Assembly (NCBI GenBank): GCA_004321905.1
Contig: SCQF01000048.1
Span: forward strand, 27,344 to 91,343
DNA: 64,000 bases
Reading direction: 5' to 3'
DNA from: Verrucomicrobiota bacterium
GTDB taxonomy: Bacteria; Verrucomicrobiota; Kiritimatiellia; CAIQIC01
Positions within the stretch are counted from its first letter, which is position 1. Every line of letters starts with the position of its first letter. Under the pieces are notes generated by a model. It had not been told where the DNA came from, did no database searches, and worked only from the letters and a program-made list of their open reading frames with translations. The position numbers were made by a program, and so were the translations under genes. Shown here in pieces: positions 1 to 8,228 of this stretch.

Positions 1-86
1 CGAGCATCGCCCCGGAAAGTCCACATTGCTTCCGGTGTAACGCACTCCATTGCGCCAGCAAATTTGTGGTCATACGACGGCTCCAC
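1..86 (-). CDS. Possible N-terminal fragment of a beta-propeller (PQQ-like) protein, cut by the window edge
   Basis: Read on the minus strand, this edge stretch is open and gives ..FAGAMECVTPEAMWTFRGDA.. The W-x-x-FRG-D/P pattern recurs at the start of the three propeller proteins inside this window (WPNFRG, WPSFRG, WPIFRG), so the first residues of a fourth one are a reasonable guess. The start is unclear: the upstream frame stays open without an ATG, and a GTG at the listed end is only one option. An alternative plus-strand frame through the same bases ends in TGA. Very tentative. Confidence 0.2.
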   Translation of the reverse strand, partial: MEPSYDHKFAGAMECVTPEAMWTFRGDA

Positions 87-135
87 TTGACTAGGCCCAT
101 TGATACTCCAAACCGCCGCCGTGCTCAAGCGCAGC

Positions 136-154
136 TTTTCCAAGGCTTGGAAAA
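136..154. repeat. Single TTTTCCAA-N3-TTGGAAAA palindrome
   Basis: Perfect 8-bp arms around GGC. It lies 62 bases before the chosen start of the first complete gene. No second copy is visible one pair-spacing (about 32 bp) away on either side. Confidence 0.85.
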
Positions 155-216
155 ATTGCGCCCGACGTTGCGCCGCACCGCCGCATCTGCTAGATTTTCT
201 GCGGCATGGTAAAGTC

Positions 217-792
217 ATGAAAGACCATTCCCATCTGAATGTGAACCGGCCCGTGCACTTGGCGCGCCGCGACGCGTATTATGAATACGCCGTCGAGTTG
301 CTTAACCGCCCAATGCACGGCATGGACTTGCGGGAGCGCATCCGCCATGCCGAACGGGCAGCGGCGCTATTCAAAACGGCGTCCCAACATGCGCGTTTTG
401 CGAGCCGCTCGCCGCAGGCCGGGCCGAACGAGCGGGATTTTCTCCGCTTCCTGCAACTCATCATTGACCAAGTGGAATCGCTGCTGGCGATGAATCAGCA
501 GCAGACGCATTTCGTATTGGAAGAATGTTTTCTAGGCCGCTTCCTACAGGCGCAGCCGGAACAGTTGCAACTGCTGCCGGGGCATTACCAGCGTCGCGCG
601 GAGGATATTCAAGACGGCTTATGTCACCTGCTGCAACTTGCTTATCCACCTCATCACGAGCTGTATGAGGCGAATTTGCAAAGTCTGAACGAATCCGAGC
701 GCGTCCGCTATAGTCAAGCCTACGCCTGTTTCCGCGAAGATCTCACCCGCTCCGATCTGGAGCAGGTCAAGTCCGTCCAAACTTCCGGTTGA
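217..792 (+). CDS. Hypothetical protein, helical, about 191 aa
   Basis: I do not recognise this protein. The ORF track starts it earlier, but those first 39 residues translate the upstream palindrome (FSKAWK) and low-complexity DNA, so the internal ATG (MKDHSHLNVNRP) is preferred. The protein is soluble-looking, with no signal peptide or membrane segment, and rich in charged residues, Leu, Ala and Arg in a pattern that suggests alpha helices. Its 3' end overlaps the 3' end of the convergent mutL by 26 bases. Codon use resembles the neighbours. It could be a lineage-specific gene; no function is proposed. Confidence 0.55.
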   Translation: MKDHSHLNVNRPVHLARRDAYYEYAVELLNRPMHGMDLRERIRHAERAAALFKTASQHARFASRSPQAGPNERDFLRFLQLIIDQVESLLAMNQQQTHFVLEECFLGRFLQAQPEQLQLLPGHYQRRAEDIQDGLCHLLQLAYPPHHELYEANLQSLNESERVRYSQAYACFREDLTRSDLEQVKSVQTSG

Positions 793-2587
793 GCTCGGGA
801 TAGCTGGTAAAAATGATCGTGGGCCGACCGTGCGGGCAGGTGTAGGGCATTTCGGCGCGCGCCAACGCCACCACCAGTTGTTCAATTTCATCCAATCGCA
901 ACACATCATTGGCTTTGACCGCCGCCTTGCACGCTGCTTGTGCCACGGCCTCTTCCGCCCAGCGCTCTGCACCGCCCCGCGAGCCGCCGCGCGCCAAAGT
1001 CTCGGCCACCGCCGAAAGCACAGTCGCTGGAGCCGCGCCGCCCAAACAGGCCGGCAGCGCATCCACAATGAACGCAGCGCCGCCAAAGTCGGCCACGCCA
1101 AAACCCATCTCGCGCAGCAGCGGCAGATTCTCGCGCACCGCTTCCGCCGCGGCAGGCAGCAAATCCACCGTCTCCGGCGCGAGCAACCCCTGACTCTTGA
1201 CGGCATGGCTCGTATATTGCCGCAGAAATTGCTCGAAAAGCACACGCTCGTGCGCAGCGTGCGGGTCCATCAGCACCAGTCCGTCCTCAGTTTCCAGCAC
1301 CACGTAGAGTCCGCCCACCTGCCCCAACACGCGACACCACAGCCACGGTGCCTTGCTTGATTCCGGCGATGGTACGGCTGGCCGCGTCTTCGACTGCGTC
1401 GTATCGGCTTCCGTCGGCGCGGGTGGAATCATCGGCAAACCCGGAAAGGAGAAAGTCCGTGGCGCAGGCAAATCGGGGATCAAAAGCCGTGGTGTTTCCT
1501 GCGCCGGCGCGTCCGGAGAACGCGCCCTACCATCTGCATTTGTAGGGGAGGCGGTTTCTCCGAAGCCGCCGCTTCCGTCTGTCATCGCCGCCGCCGGTTG
1601 CAACGCGCGCCGGATTGCCTCGATCACGGCATCGCGCACCGGGCCGGGCTGCCGGAAACGCACTTCCTTCTTCGTTGGATGGACATTGACGTCTACCTGC
1701 TCGGGATCAAGCTCGATGAACAGGAAAAGCGGCGCATGGCGACCCGGCGGCAGCAGCGTGTGATAGCCCTGGTTGATTGCGTGATAGAGCGCCGGCGCGC
1801 TCGCCGGACGTCCGTTGATGAAAATATATTGTTCCGTCCGGTCCTGTCGCGCCACCGCCGGCAAACCTGCATAACCGCGCACGGCGACATCCGCCGCGTG
1901 ATAATCCAGCGGACGCAACTGCCGTGCGAGTTCCGCACCGGCCACATCGCGCAGACGGTCGGCCAGTTCCGCGCCCGCCGCCAGCCGATAAACTTCGCGC
2001 CCATCCACCACCAGCCGCCAACCGACTTCGGGATGCGCGAGCGCATAGACCACAAAAATCTGCCGGATATGGGAAAGTTCCGTTTGATCGGAACGCAAAA
2101 ATTTACGGCGCGCCGGCACGTTGAAGAACAATCGGCGCGACTCGATGCGCGTGCCGATCGGCGAGCCGACATCTTTCACGTCCACCAACTTGCCGCCGAC
2201 CATCGTCAGTTCCGTACCGGCTTCGTCCACCATCGCCCGGGTTGTCAGCGTGAAGTGACTCACCGCGGCAATCGCCGCCAACGCCTCGCCGCGAAAGCCC
2301 AGCGTCGCGATATGTTCGATGTCGTCCACGTCCTCGATCTTGCTGGTCGCATGGCGTTCGATGGAAAGCAACGCGTCGTCGCGCCCCATGCCACAACCGT
2401 TATCCGCCACGGCCACGAGTTGCCGGCCACCGCCGACCGCCTCGACTTCGATCTGCGTCGCCCCGGCATCCAGCGCATTCTCGACCAGTTCCTTGATGAC
2501 CGACGCCGGGCGCTCGACGACCTCGCCCGCCGCGATCTTATTGATCACGTGGTCGCTCAAAACATGAATAGGCCTCGTCTGCGCCAT
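767..2587 (-). CDS. mutL: DNA mismatch repair protein MutL
   Basis: MutL couples mismatch recognition by MutS to strand incision. The N-terminal GHKL ATPase is clear: NKIAAGEVVERP, DNGCGM, ATSKI and GFRGEALAAI all appear in the first 105 residues. A Pro-rich linker (about 345-430) leads to a C-terminal dimerisation domain carrying endonuclease-type motifs: DPHAAHERVLFE (usual form DQHA-x2-E-x4-E, with Gln replaced by Pro), ACKAAVKAND, CPHGRPT and a terminal FGR. So it is probably a nicking MutL rather than the E. coli type. The start chosen is MAQTRPIHVL; the longer ORF reads through the upstream palindrome (HFPNLGNR). No mutS is in the window. The convergent hypothetical gene overlaps its 3' end. 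Confidence 0.95.
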   Translation of the reverse strand: MAQTRPIHVLSDHVINKIAAGEVVERPASVIKELVENALDAGATQIEVEAVGGGRQLVAVADNGCGMGRDDALLSIERHATSKIEDVDDIEHIATLGFRGEALAAIAAVSHFTLTTRAMVDEAGTELTMVGGKLVDVKDVGSPIGTRIESRRLFFNVPARRKFLRSDQTELSHIRQIFVVYALAHPEVGWRLVVDGREVYRLAAGAELADRLRDVAGAELARQLRPLDYHAADVAVRGYAGLPAVARQDRTEQYIFINGRPASAPALYHAINQGYHTLLPPGRHAPLFLFIELDPEQVDVNVHPTKKEVRFRQPGPVRDAVIEAIRRALQPAAAMTDGSGGFGETASPTNADGRARSPDAPAQETPRLLIPDLPAPRTFSFPGLPMIPPAPTEADTTQSKTRPAVPSPESSKAPWLWCRVLGQVGGLYVVLETEDGLVLMDPHAAHERVLFEQFLRQYTSHAVKSQGLLAPETVDLLPAAAEAVRENLPLLREMGFGVADFGGAAFIVDALPACLGGAAPATVLSAVAETLARGGSRGGAERWAEEAVAQAACKAAVKANDVLRLDEIEQLVVALARAEMPYTCPHGRPTIIFTSYPELNRKFGRT

Positions 2588-2615
2588 GCGCGGGACTCTA
2601 CCACACGCCACCCGG

Positions 2616-2632
2616 TTTCCAAGGTTTGGAAA
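2616..2632. repeat. Single TTTCCAA-GGT-TTGGAAA palindrome
   Basis: Same family as the paired palindromes. It sits 28 bases upstream of the mutL start, between mutL and the metallo-beta-lactamase gene. No partner is seen at the usual spacing. Confidence 0.8.
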
Positions 2633-2639
2633 ATGATCG

Positions 2640-3422
2640 TCAGGCCGCGTGCCAGACATCGCTGATCTGATTGGGGTAACTCAAACTGACGCGGACGTGG
2701 CGATGACCCAGCTTTTCCAGCCGCTGTACGGCGGTTTTCAGCGCAAGTTCGGCGCAGTTACATTCCGAGCTCAAATGCGCGAGGAAGATATGTTCCAGAC
2801 CGGGGCCGGCAATGTCCGCAATCAGGTCGGCGGCGTGTTCGTTGGAGAGATGGCCCTGCCGTCCGAGTATCCGTTGCTTGAGCGACCACGGGCGCTCCGA
2901 GTCCTGCAACATCGCCACATCGTGATTGGCCTCCAGCACGATGGCGCGACAGGAGCGCAGGCGCTCGCGGATGAGGTGCGTGGCGCTGCCCATATCGGTG
3001 ACCACGCCGACACGCGTGGCACCATCGCCGACAACGAAGCCGACGGGATCGCTCGCATCGTGCGGCACACTGAACGGCTCGACGCGCAAGCCGCCGATGG
3101 CAAACGGGCTGCCCGTTTGAAAAACGTTCCACGCCAGTTGCTCATTCGCGTCGAGGCGCAACCCTGCGATGGTGCCGCTATTGGCAAATAGCGGAATTTT
3201 GTGGCGGCGGTGCAAGACGCTGACACCGGCGGTGTGATCGCTGTGCTCGTGACTCAAGCAGATGGCGCGGATGTGCGCCAGCGGACAGCCGACGCTTTCC
3301 AGCCGGCGCGTGGTTTCGCGCGCGCTCAACCCGGCATCCACCAGAATGGCCGTCTCGGCTGAACGCACCAGCGTACAGTTGCCGGAACTACCGCTGGCCA
3401 AAACGCAAATTTGCAGACTCAT
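2640..3422 (-). CDS. MBL-fold metallohydrolase, WalJ/YycJ-like
   Basis: 260-residue metallo-beta-lactamase-fold protein. The N terminus (CVLASGSSGNCTLV, then ILVDAGLS) and the metal-binding SHEHSDH motif near residue 60 are typical of the YycJ/WalJ group, probable DNA-processing nucleases. Later metal ligands fit NHDVAM near 165 and the C-terminal AHLSSECN. No signal peptide, so cytoplasmic. An AGGAG ribosome site lies just ahead of the ATG. It is upstream of mutL on the same strand, separated by about 50 bases containing a palindrome; co-transcription of two DNA-maintenance genes is plausible. The exact substrate cannot be read from the sequence. Confidence 0.85.
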   Translation of the reverse strand: MSLQICVLASGSSGNCTLVRSAETAILVDAGLSARETTRRLESVGCPLAHIRAICLSHEHSDHTAGVSVLHRRHKIPLFANSGTIAGLRLDANEQLAWNVFQTGSPFAIGGLRVEPFSVPHDASDPVGFVVGDGATRVGVVTDMGSATHLIRERLRSCRAIVLEANHDVAMLQDSERPWSLKQRILGRQGHLSNEHAADLIADIAGPGLEHIFLAHLSSECNCAELALKTAVQRLEKLGHRHVRVSLSYPNQISDVWHAA

Positions 3423-3543
3423 GCAAGCTCCTGCGCCATCCTACAGCGCGAGGTGACTCTAACACGCACACCCCACCCCCGCAATGCAACGAACTGGCGA
3501 TTGGAACGACGTGCGGTATAGTAAAAAAGAAAAGGAGAAAAGC

Positions 3544-4017
3544 ATGAGCACATTGGAAGGCAAACAGGCGCCGGACTTCACCCTGGCAGGATCGGACGGG
3601 CAGACGTATTCGCTGCGGAAGCTCAACGGCAAGGTGGTGGTTTTATATTTTTACCCCAAAGACGACACGCCGGGCTGCACCAAGGAAGCCTGCGGATTTC
3701 GCGATCGAAATGCAGCGATTGCTGATACCGGCGCCGTGGTGCTGGGCGTCAGCCGCGACGGCGGTGATGCACATCGCACCTTCCAGGACAAATACAAATT
3801 GCCGTTCGTGCTGCTGACCGATGCCGATGCCGCGGTGCATCGGGCGTATGGCGCGTGGGGCAAGAAAATATCCTACGGCAAGGAAAGCGAAGGCGTCATT
3901 CGCTCGACGGTCATCATCGGTCCCACCGGCCAGGTGCTCAAACATTGGCCCACGATCAAAAACGCCGAGGAGCACCCCGCCGAAGTGCTGGCGTTTCTGC
4001 AGACCCTACTGCCGTGA
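3544..4017 (+). CDS. bcp: Thioredoxin-dependent peroxiredoxin, BCP/PrxQ type
   Basis: Reduces hydroperoxides with thioredoxin as electron donor. The 157-residue protein has the Prx active-site pattern YPKDDTPGCTKEACGF: peroxidatic Cys45 and, five residues on, Cys50 as resolving cysteine, the atypical 2-Cys layout of E. coli BCP. The start MSTLEGKQAPDF is chosen over the longer ORF because a good AGGAG lies 6-10 bases before it. No export signal. It is followed by a universal stress gene and rmuC on the same strand, a stress-flavoured trio; a GC-rich hairpin without a T-run lies between bcp and the stress gene. Confidence 0.95.
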   Translation: MSTLEGKQAPDFTLAGSDGQTYSLRKLNGKVVVLYFYPKDDTPGCTKEACGFRDRNAAIADTGAVVLGVSRDGGDAHRTFQDKYKLPFVLLTDADAAVHRAYGAWGKKISYGKESEGVIRSTVIIGPTGQVLKHWPTIKNAEEHPAEVLAFLQTLLP

Positions 4018-4100
4018 CATAAGCACAGCACGCGCTGCGGACTGGACAGCCGTCCGCGGCGGGTGCATGATGGTGACGGATTAGCGATGGAGGTGATGCC

Positions 4101-4943
4101 ATGATCAAAAGTATTTTGGTTTGCACCGATGGCTCCGCATACGGTGATACCGCCTGCGAATACGCCATCCATATCACGCAGCGCCTGAAGGCGCAGTTGG
4201 CCGGACTGCATGTGCTGGATTCCCGGATGCTGGAAGGACCGATGCTTTCCGATATTTCCGGGATGCTCGGTGCACAGCCCTTTAGCACCCAGTTGCAGCA
4301 GTTTCGGGAATTGATGGAGGAAAAAGGCGAAAGTGTGCTCCAGGCGTTGGCCGAGCGCGGCGAGCGTGACGGCTTGGATATCGAGACCCGCGCGCGGATG
4401 GGGCATCCCGCGCGCATCATCTTGGAAGAAGAGGTTGGCGAGGAACTCCTGATCCTCGGCCAAAAGGGCGAACATGCGGAACTGATCGGTGACTTACTCG
4501 GCTCCAATGTCGAACGCATCGTACGGCGCTCTTCCAAGCCATGTCTCGTCACACCGGTGGAATTCCAACCCATCACCAAAATCCTGGCCGCCTTCGACGG
4601 CAGCTCGGTGGCGGGTAAAGCCCTGCACGAAGGCATCGAACTGGCTCAGGCGTTGAACGTGCCGCTGCTGATCCTCACGGTGCGCGCGCCATCTTCCAAT
4701 CAATCCGCCGAAGACATCGCTGAAACCGGCATCAAGCTCGCCCGCGCGCATAACTGCGCCGCGGCACGGTTGGTGGTCGAAGGGCGGCCCTCGGAACAAA
4801 TCCTCGAAGTCGCGCATCATCACGGCTGCAACCTCATCGTCCTCGGGGCCTACGGTCACAGCCTCATCCGCGAATGGATCATCGGCAGCACCACGGCACA
4901 TTTGATTCATCAAACCGACCTGCCGGTCATGTTGGTGCGGTGA
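4101..4943 (+). CDS. Universal stress protein with two UspA domains
   Basis: 280 residues made of two tandem UspA folds. The first begins SILVCTDGSAYGD and ends near GDLLGSNVERIV; the second begins ILAAFDGSSVAGK near residue 154 and ends GAYGHSLIREWIIGSTT, matching the ATP-binding G-x2-G-x9-G-S/T pattern. Tandem Usp proteins usually act as ATP- or AMP-binding cytoplasmic stress modulators; the exact role here is unknown. A GGAGG-type ribosome site (ATGGAGGTGATG) precedes the start. The stop is one base from the rmuC start, so the two genes are very likely co-translated. Confidence 0.92.
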   Translation: MIKSILVCTDGSAYGDTACEYAIHITQRLKAQLAGLHVLDSRMLEGPMLSDISGMLGAQPFSTQLQQFRELMEEKGESVLQALAERGERDGLDIETRARMGHPARIILEEEVGEELLILGQKGEHAELIGDLLGSNVERIVRRSSKPCLVTPVEFQPITKILAAFDGSSVAGKALHEGIELAQALNVPLLILTVRAPSSNQSAEDIAETGIKLARAHNCAAARLVVEGRPSEQILEVAHHHGCNLIVLGAYGHSLIREWIIGSTTAHLIHQTDLPVMLVR

Positions 4944-4944
4944 C

Positions 4945-5991
4945 ATGGAAGCCGCACTGATTATCAGCGCGCTTTTGCTCGGCCTGGCCGGATTCGGCTG
5001 GTGGTTGAACGGCAAACTCTCTGTACGACGCGAAGACCAAGCCTTAACGCTGCTCCAGAACCAAGTGCAGGCCACCGTCGCGCAGGTGGAAAAATTGCGC
5101 GACGGCGTCCAGCAAATCGCCGGACAGATGAACTCATCGCTTGCCGAAACGCGCCAGGCAATGGATACGCGACTCGACAACGCCACGCGCGTCGTCGGCG
5201 AGGTTTCCAAGCATCTCGGTCAACTCGATGAATCCGCCAGGCGTATTTTTGATGTTGGCAAAGACATCGCAGGCTTGCAGGAAATTCTGCGCGCGCCCAA
5301 ATTGCGCGGTGGCTTGGGTGAGTTGTTCCTCGGCGACTTGCTGGCGCAGATTCTGCCGCCGGACCACTTCACCCTGCAACACACCTTCCGCAGCAACGAA
5401 AAAGTGGACGCCGTCATCCGCCTCAAAGCCGGCCTCGCGCCGGTGGATGCCAAGTTTCCGCTCGAAAACTTCCAACGTCTGGTGCGTGCCACTGGCGACG
5501 ATGAAAGAGCTGCTGCCCGGCGCGTGTTCGTTAAAGACGTGCAGACTCACATTGACGCCATCGCTAAAAAATATATCCGCCCCGACGAAGGCACTTTTGA
5601 TTTCGCGCTGATGTACATCCCCGCGGAAAACGTCTATTACGAAGTCATCGTCAAGGACGACGAGTTCGGCGGTGAAAGCAAGCTCTTCAACTATGCCCTC
5701 GCCCGCCGCGTGATCCCTGTCTCGCCCAACAGCTTCTACGCCTATCTGCAAACGATTCTCCTCGGCCTCAAAGGCCTGCGCGTCGAGGACAGCGCGCGAC
5801 AAATCATGGGTAATTTGAGCCGGCTACAGAAAGAGTTCGCGACGTTCGGCGAAAGCTTCCAACTCATCGGCAAACAACTACGCGCCGCGCAAAACAACTT
5901 CGACGACGCCGACAAGCGCTTCGGAAAAATCACCAACAAACTCGACCAAATCGCCGCCGAAACACCCGCCGCGCTGCCGCCGCCGACCTAA
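4945..5991 (+). CDS. rmuC: DNA recombination protein RmuC family
   Basis: 348 residues: an N-terminal membrane anchor (about 4-22), a coiled-coil region (about 35-115), then the RmuC core with RGGLGELFLGDLLAQ and the nuclease-like segment VDAVIRLK..LAPVDAKFPLENF near 150-175. RmuC limits DNA inversions at short repeats and is a predicted restriction-like endonuclease. That role is relevant in a genome full of short inverted repeats, though the link is only suggestive. The start lies one base after the universal stress gene stop. A strong hairpin follows the stop. Confidence 0.92.
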   Translation: MEAALIISALLLGLAGFGWWLNGKLSVRREDQALTLLQNQVQATVAQVEKLRDGVQQIAGQMNSSLAETRQAMDTRLDNATRVVGEVSKHLGQLDESARRIFDVGKDIAGLQEILRAPKLRGGLGELFLGDLLAQILPPDHFTLQHTFRSNEKVDAVIRLKAGLAPVDAKFPLENFQRLVRATGDDERAAARRVFVKDVQTHIDAIAKKYIRPDEGTFDFALMYIPAENVYYEVIVKDDEFGGESKLFNYALARRVIPVSPNSFYAYLQTILLGLKGLRVEDSARQIMGNLSRLQKEFATFGESFQLIGKQLRAAQNNFDDADKRFGKITNKLDQIAAETPAALPPPT

Positions 5992-6000
5992 CTTCGTCGC

Positions 6001-6045
6001 AATTTTTTGCGCCCTCTGCCTATGTTCGCAGGAGGCGCAAAATTT
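6001..6045 (+). terminator. Candidate intrinsic terminator after rmuC
   Basis: Two arms of about 18 bases (ATTTTTTGCGCCCTCTGC and GCAGGAGGCGCAAAATTT) can pair around a short loop nine bases after the rmuC stop. The stem is flanked by A/T runs. The 3' T-run is short, so termination is likely but not certain. Confidence 0.5.
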
Positions 6046-6055
6046 GTGGCGAAAG

Positions 6056-6103
6056 TTCCCAGGCTTGGAAAAATCTTCCGATCACCTTTCCAAACCTTGG
6101 AAA
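6056..6103. repeat. Palindrome pair, centres 32 bp apart
   Basis: Copies TTCCCAGGCTTGGAA (one arm base off) and TTTCCAAACCTTGGAAA. The pair lies between the rmuC hairpin and parA, ending about 53 bases before the parA start. Confidence 0.85.
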
Positions 6104-6155
6104 AACTTGAAACCGTCGCCCACCGCGGCGTATGCTGGCGCAACTTTTAGGCACC

Positions 6156-7046
6156 ATGGCACACAATCGCGTCATCGCAATCGCCAACCAGAAAGGCGGC
6201 GTGGGTAAAACCACGACGTCGGTCAACCTCGCCGCCTGCCTTGCAGAGCGTCATCAGCAGGTCTTGCTGATTGATCTGGATCCGCAGGCGAACGCGACCA
6301 GCGGACTGGGTGTGGAAAAACGCGAAGGCGGCAGCATCTATCGCGCGCTGCTGGGCGAGGCGCACACACCTGATTTGGTTGTTCCCACCACGGTGGAACA
6401 TCTTGCCTTGATTCCTTCGGAGGTTGATCTTGCCGGCGCGGAAATTGACGTGGCGCGCGCCGACCGTTATTTGCACCGTTTTTCGGAAGCCATTGCACCG
6501 TTGCGCGCGGCGGCAAGGTACGATTTTATTTTGGTGGATTGCCCGCCATCGCTCGGCATCCTGACCATGAACGCGCTCTGCGCCGCTGATGCGATTCTGA
6601 TTCCGATTCAGAGCGAATATTACGCGCTGGAGGGCTTGAGTGTGATCCAGCGGGTGATCCGCCAGTTGCACGAGAGTGGCGCGAACCCGAAGCTGGAAAT
6701 CGAAGGCATCGTAATGACGATGTATGATGCGCGCACCAACCTGGCGCAGCAGGTGGTCTCAGAAGTGATCCAGCATTTTGGCGACAAGGTTTATGAGACG
6801 CTGATTCCGCGTAGCGTGCGTTTGAGCGAGGCACCGAGTTATGGACTGCCGATCATCGTCTATGACAAGCACTGCACCGGCGCCGCCGCCTATCGCCAAC
6901 TCGCTCGCGAATTTTTGAAACGGCGTAAAACTGAAGATATTCCGCAAACCGTCACCATTGCTGAACCGGCGCCAGCAACGGTACCGGAAGTTCAGGAGCC
7001 GCAGAGCGGCGCCGATGATACACAGATTGCGCCTGCTGCCGTCTGA
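6156..7046 (+). CDS. parA: ParA/Soj-type chromosome partitioning ATPase
   Basis: Deviant Walker-A ATPase: KGGVGKTTTSVNLA near the N terminus, Walker A-prime VLLIDLDPQANAT, and FILVDCPPSLG. It matches Soj/ParA in length and motifs and should bind DNA as an ATP dimer for replication-origin segregation. MAHNRVIAIANQ is taken as the start; an ATG 24 bases upstream is possible. The last 35 residues are a Pro/Ala/Glu-rich tail. Usually parB follows; here the next gene is a convergent ebo gene six bases after the stop, and no parB is seen in the window. Confidence 0.88.
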   Translation: MAHNRVIAIANQKGGVGKTTTSVNLAACLAERHQQVLLIDLDPQANATSGLGVEKREGGSIYRALLGEAHTPDLVVPTTVEHLALIPSEVDLAGAEIDVARADRYLHRFSEAIAPLRAAARYDFILVDCPPSLGILTMNALCAADAILIPIQSEYYALEGLSVIQRVIRQLHESGANPKLEIEGIVMTMYDARTNLAQQVVSEVIQHFGDKVYETLIPRSVRLSEAPSYGLPIIVYDKHCTGAAAYRQLAREFLKRRKTEDIPQTVTIAEPAPATVPEVQEPQSGADDTQIAPAAV

Positions 7047-7052
7047 AGCAAT

Positions 7053-8225
7053 TTACGCTGCGCCCATCGGCGTCTCGATGCGCTCTTGTGCCCATTCCAA
7101 TTCCCGACGGATGCACTCGACCACCCCGCCGGCGCGCATGGCTTCCGGTAGCACCGAGAAGGTATAGGTTTCCACCTCCAGATGCTCCGTGGCGGCACAC
7201 GCCGCGCGGAAAAAAGGCTCGTCCAATTCTGCCGCCGTGGAGTGCAAACTCGCACTGCCCGGCCAGAACAGGGGTACGTGAAAATGAACGTGTAGTCGCT
7301 CGATGTCCGTGCGCGCATCGGTGGCGTCGAGCGCAAAGGACAAATCCGGCCAGGCGAGCAAGCTGCGGTCACGCAGGCGCGCCTTGGTTTGGTGCAAATA
7401 GACCGGTTCATCAAACGGTCGCAAGGCGGAACAACTCCACCCTTTCACATCGAGCGCCGCGCTAAGCTGAATTTTGGAGACGTGGATGCCGGCTGCGCGA
7501 TAACGGCGCAGGGCCATCAAAGGCGACTCAAACTGCACCGCGGCGTGGCACGTATCCAAGCAGACACCCAAATGACGGCGCACGCCTTCACATTCACGGC
7601 CGCCAACACAAGCGGCCCGTAGTGGTTCGCCAAAAAAACGCAGGGCTTCGTCGGTCGTCTCGATCCAGCACCAAGGTTCCGGTTCCAGCCCAAGCTGAAT
7701 TTCTCGTCCAGTACGCGCTTCAATTTCGATCAGATGCCGCGCACAGGCGACCAAATTTTTCGTCATCGTTTGTTCGTCGTCCGCCCCATGAATCCACGGT
7801 TTGAACGAGCCGGGGAGCGTACTGATGCTGCCGCTGACGCCGTCCGGTAATAGATCGGCGAGGATATCCGCCAGCAAGCAGGTATATTCGAGCCGCTCAC
7901 GCGTCCGCCAATCCGGCGCATAGACCTGCTCCTTGACGCGCGTGCCGTGAAACTGGCCAAACGGGAAACCGTTGATGGTAAAAACATAAAGCCCCAAGGC
8001 GTCCAGTTCCGTCCGCAAGGCTCGTCGCACGGTCGGCACACGCAATGTTTCCGCCGCCGCCGCACTGAGCCGCAAGCCCAACCCGAACGGTTTAGCCGGC
8101 GCAATCCGTTGCTTCACAGCCACGGCATATTGCCGGATGGCCGCAAGATTCTCCGCCCACGTCTCGCCCGGATGGATATTGAGACAGTAGGTCAGGTGCA
8201 ACGGCGGATTTTCGCGCAGCTTCAT
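7053..8225 (-). CDS. eboE: EboE-like metabolite traffic protein (TIM-barrel, sugar phosphate isomerase-like)
   Basis: 390 residues beginning PPLHLTYCLNIHPGETWAENL, the typical opening of EboE proteins, a xylose-isomerase-like TIM barrel family. GLEPEPWCWIE near 190 and LGVCLDTCHAAVQFE near 230 carry the acidic and His residues expected of metal-binding positions. Cytoplasmic. It is last of four minus-strand genes matching the ebo set (UbiA-like, phosphodiesterase, dehydroquinate-synthase-like, TIM barrel), with only three bases between the previous stop and its start. Ebo clusters are linked in other bacteria and algae to making or exporting a small metabolite precursor (recalled, for example, for scytonemin in cyanobacteria); the product here is unknown. 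Confidence 0.85.
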   Translation of the reverse strand: MKLRENPPLHLTYCLNIHPGETWAENLAAIRQYAVAVKQRIAPAKPFGLGLRLSAAAAETLRVPTVRRALRTELDALGLYVFTINGFPFGQFHGTRVKEQVYAPDWRTRERLEYTCLLADILADLLPDGVSGSISTLPGSFKPWIHGADDEQTMTKNLVACARHLIEIEARTGREIQLGLEPEPWCWIETTDEALRFFGEPLRAACVGGRECEGVRRHLGVCLDTCHAAVQFESPLMALRRYRAAGIHVSKIQLSAALDVKGWSCSALRPFDEPVYLHQTKARLRDRSLLAWPDLSFALDATDARTDIERLHVHFHVPLFWPGSASLHSTAAELDEPFFRAACAATEHLEVETYTFSVLPEAMRAGGVVECIRRELEWAQERIETPMGAA

Positions 8226-8228
8226 GGG

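Noticed and set aside
1598-2665. 355-residue plus-strand ORF opposite mutL
   Set aside because: Antisense shadow of conserved MutL motifs, Arg/His-rich, no ribosome site.
4035-4060. GCGGAC..GTCCGC hairpin between bcp and the universal stress gene as terminator
   Set aside because: Stem is short, there is no T-run, and the next gene follows closely on the same strand.
6056-6103. CRISPR-like reading of regularly spaced palindromes
   Set aside because: Only two copies per site, repeats of 17-20 bases, no arrays of three or more and no cas genes in the window.
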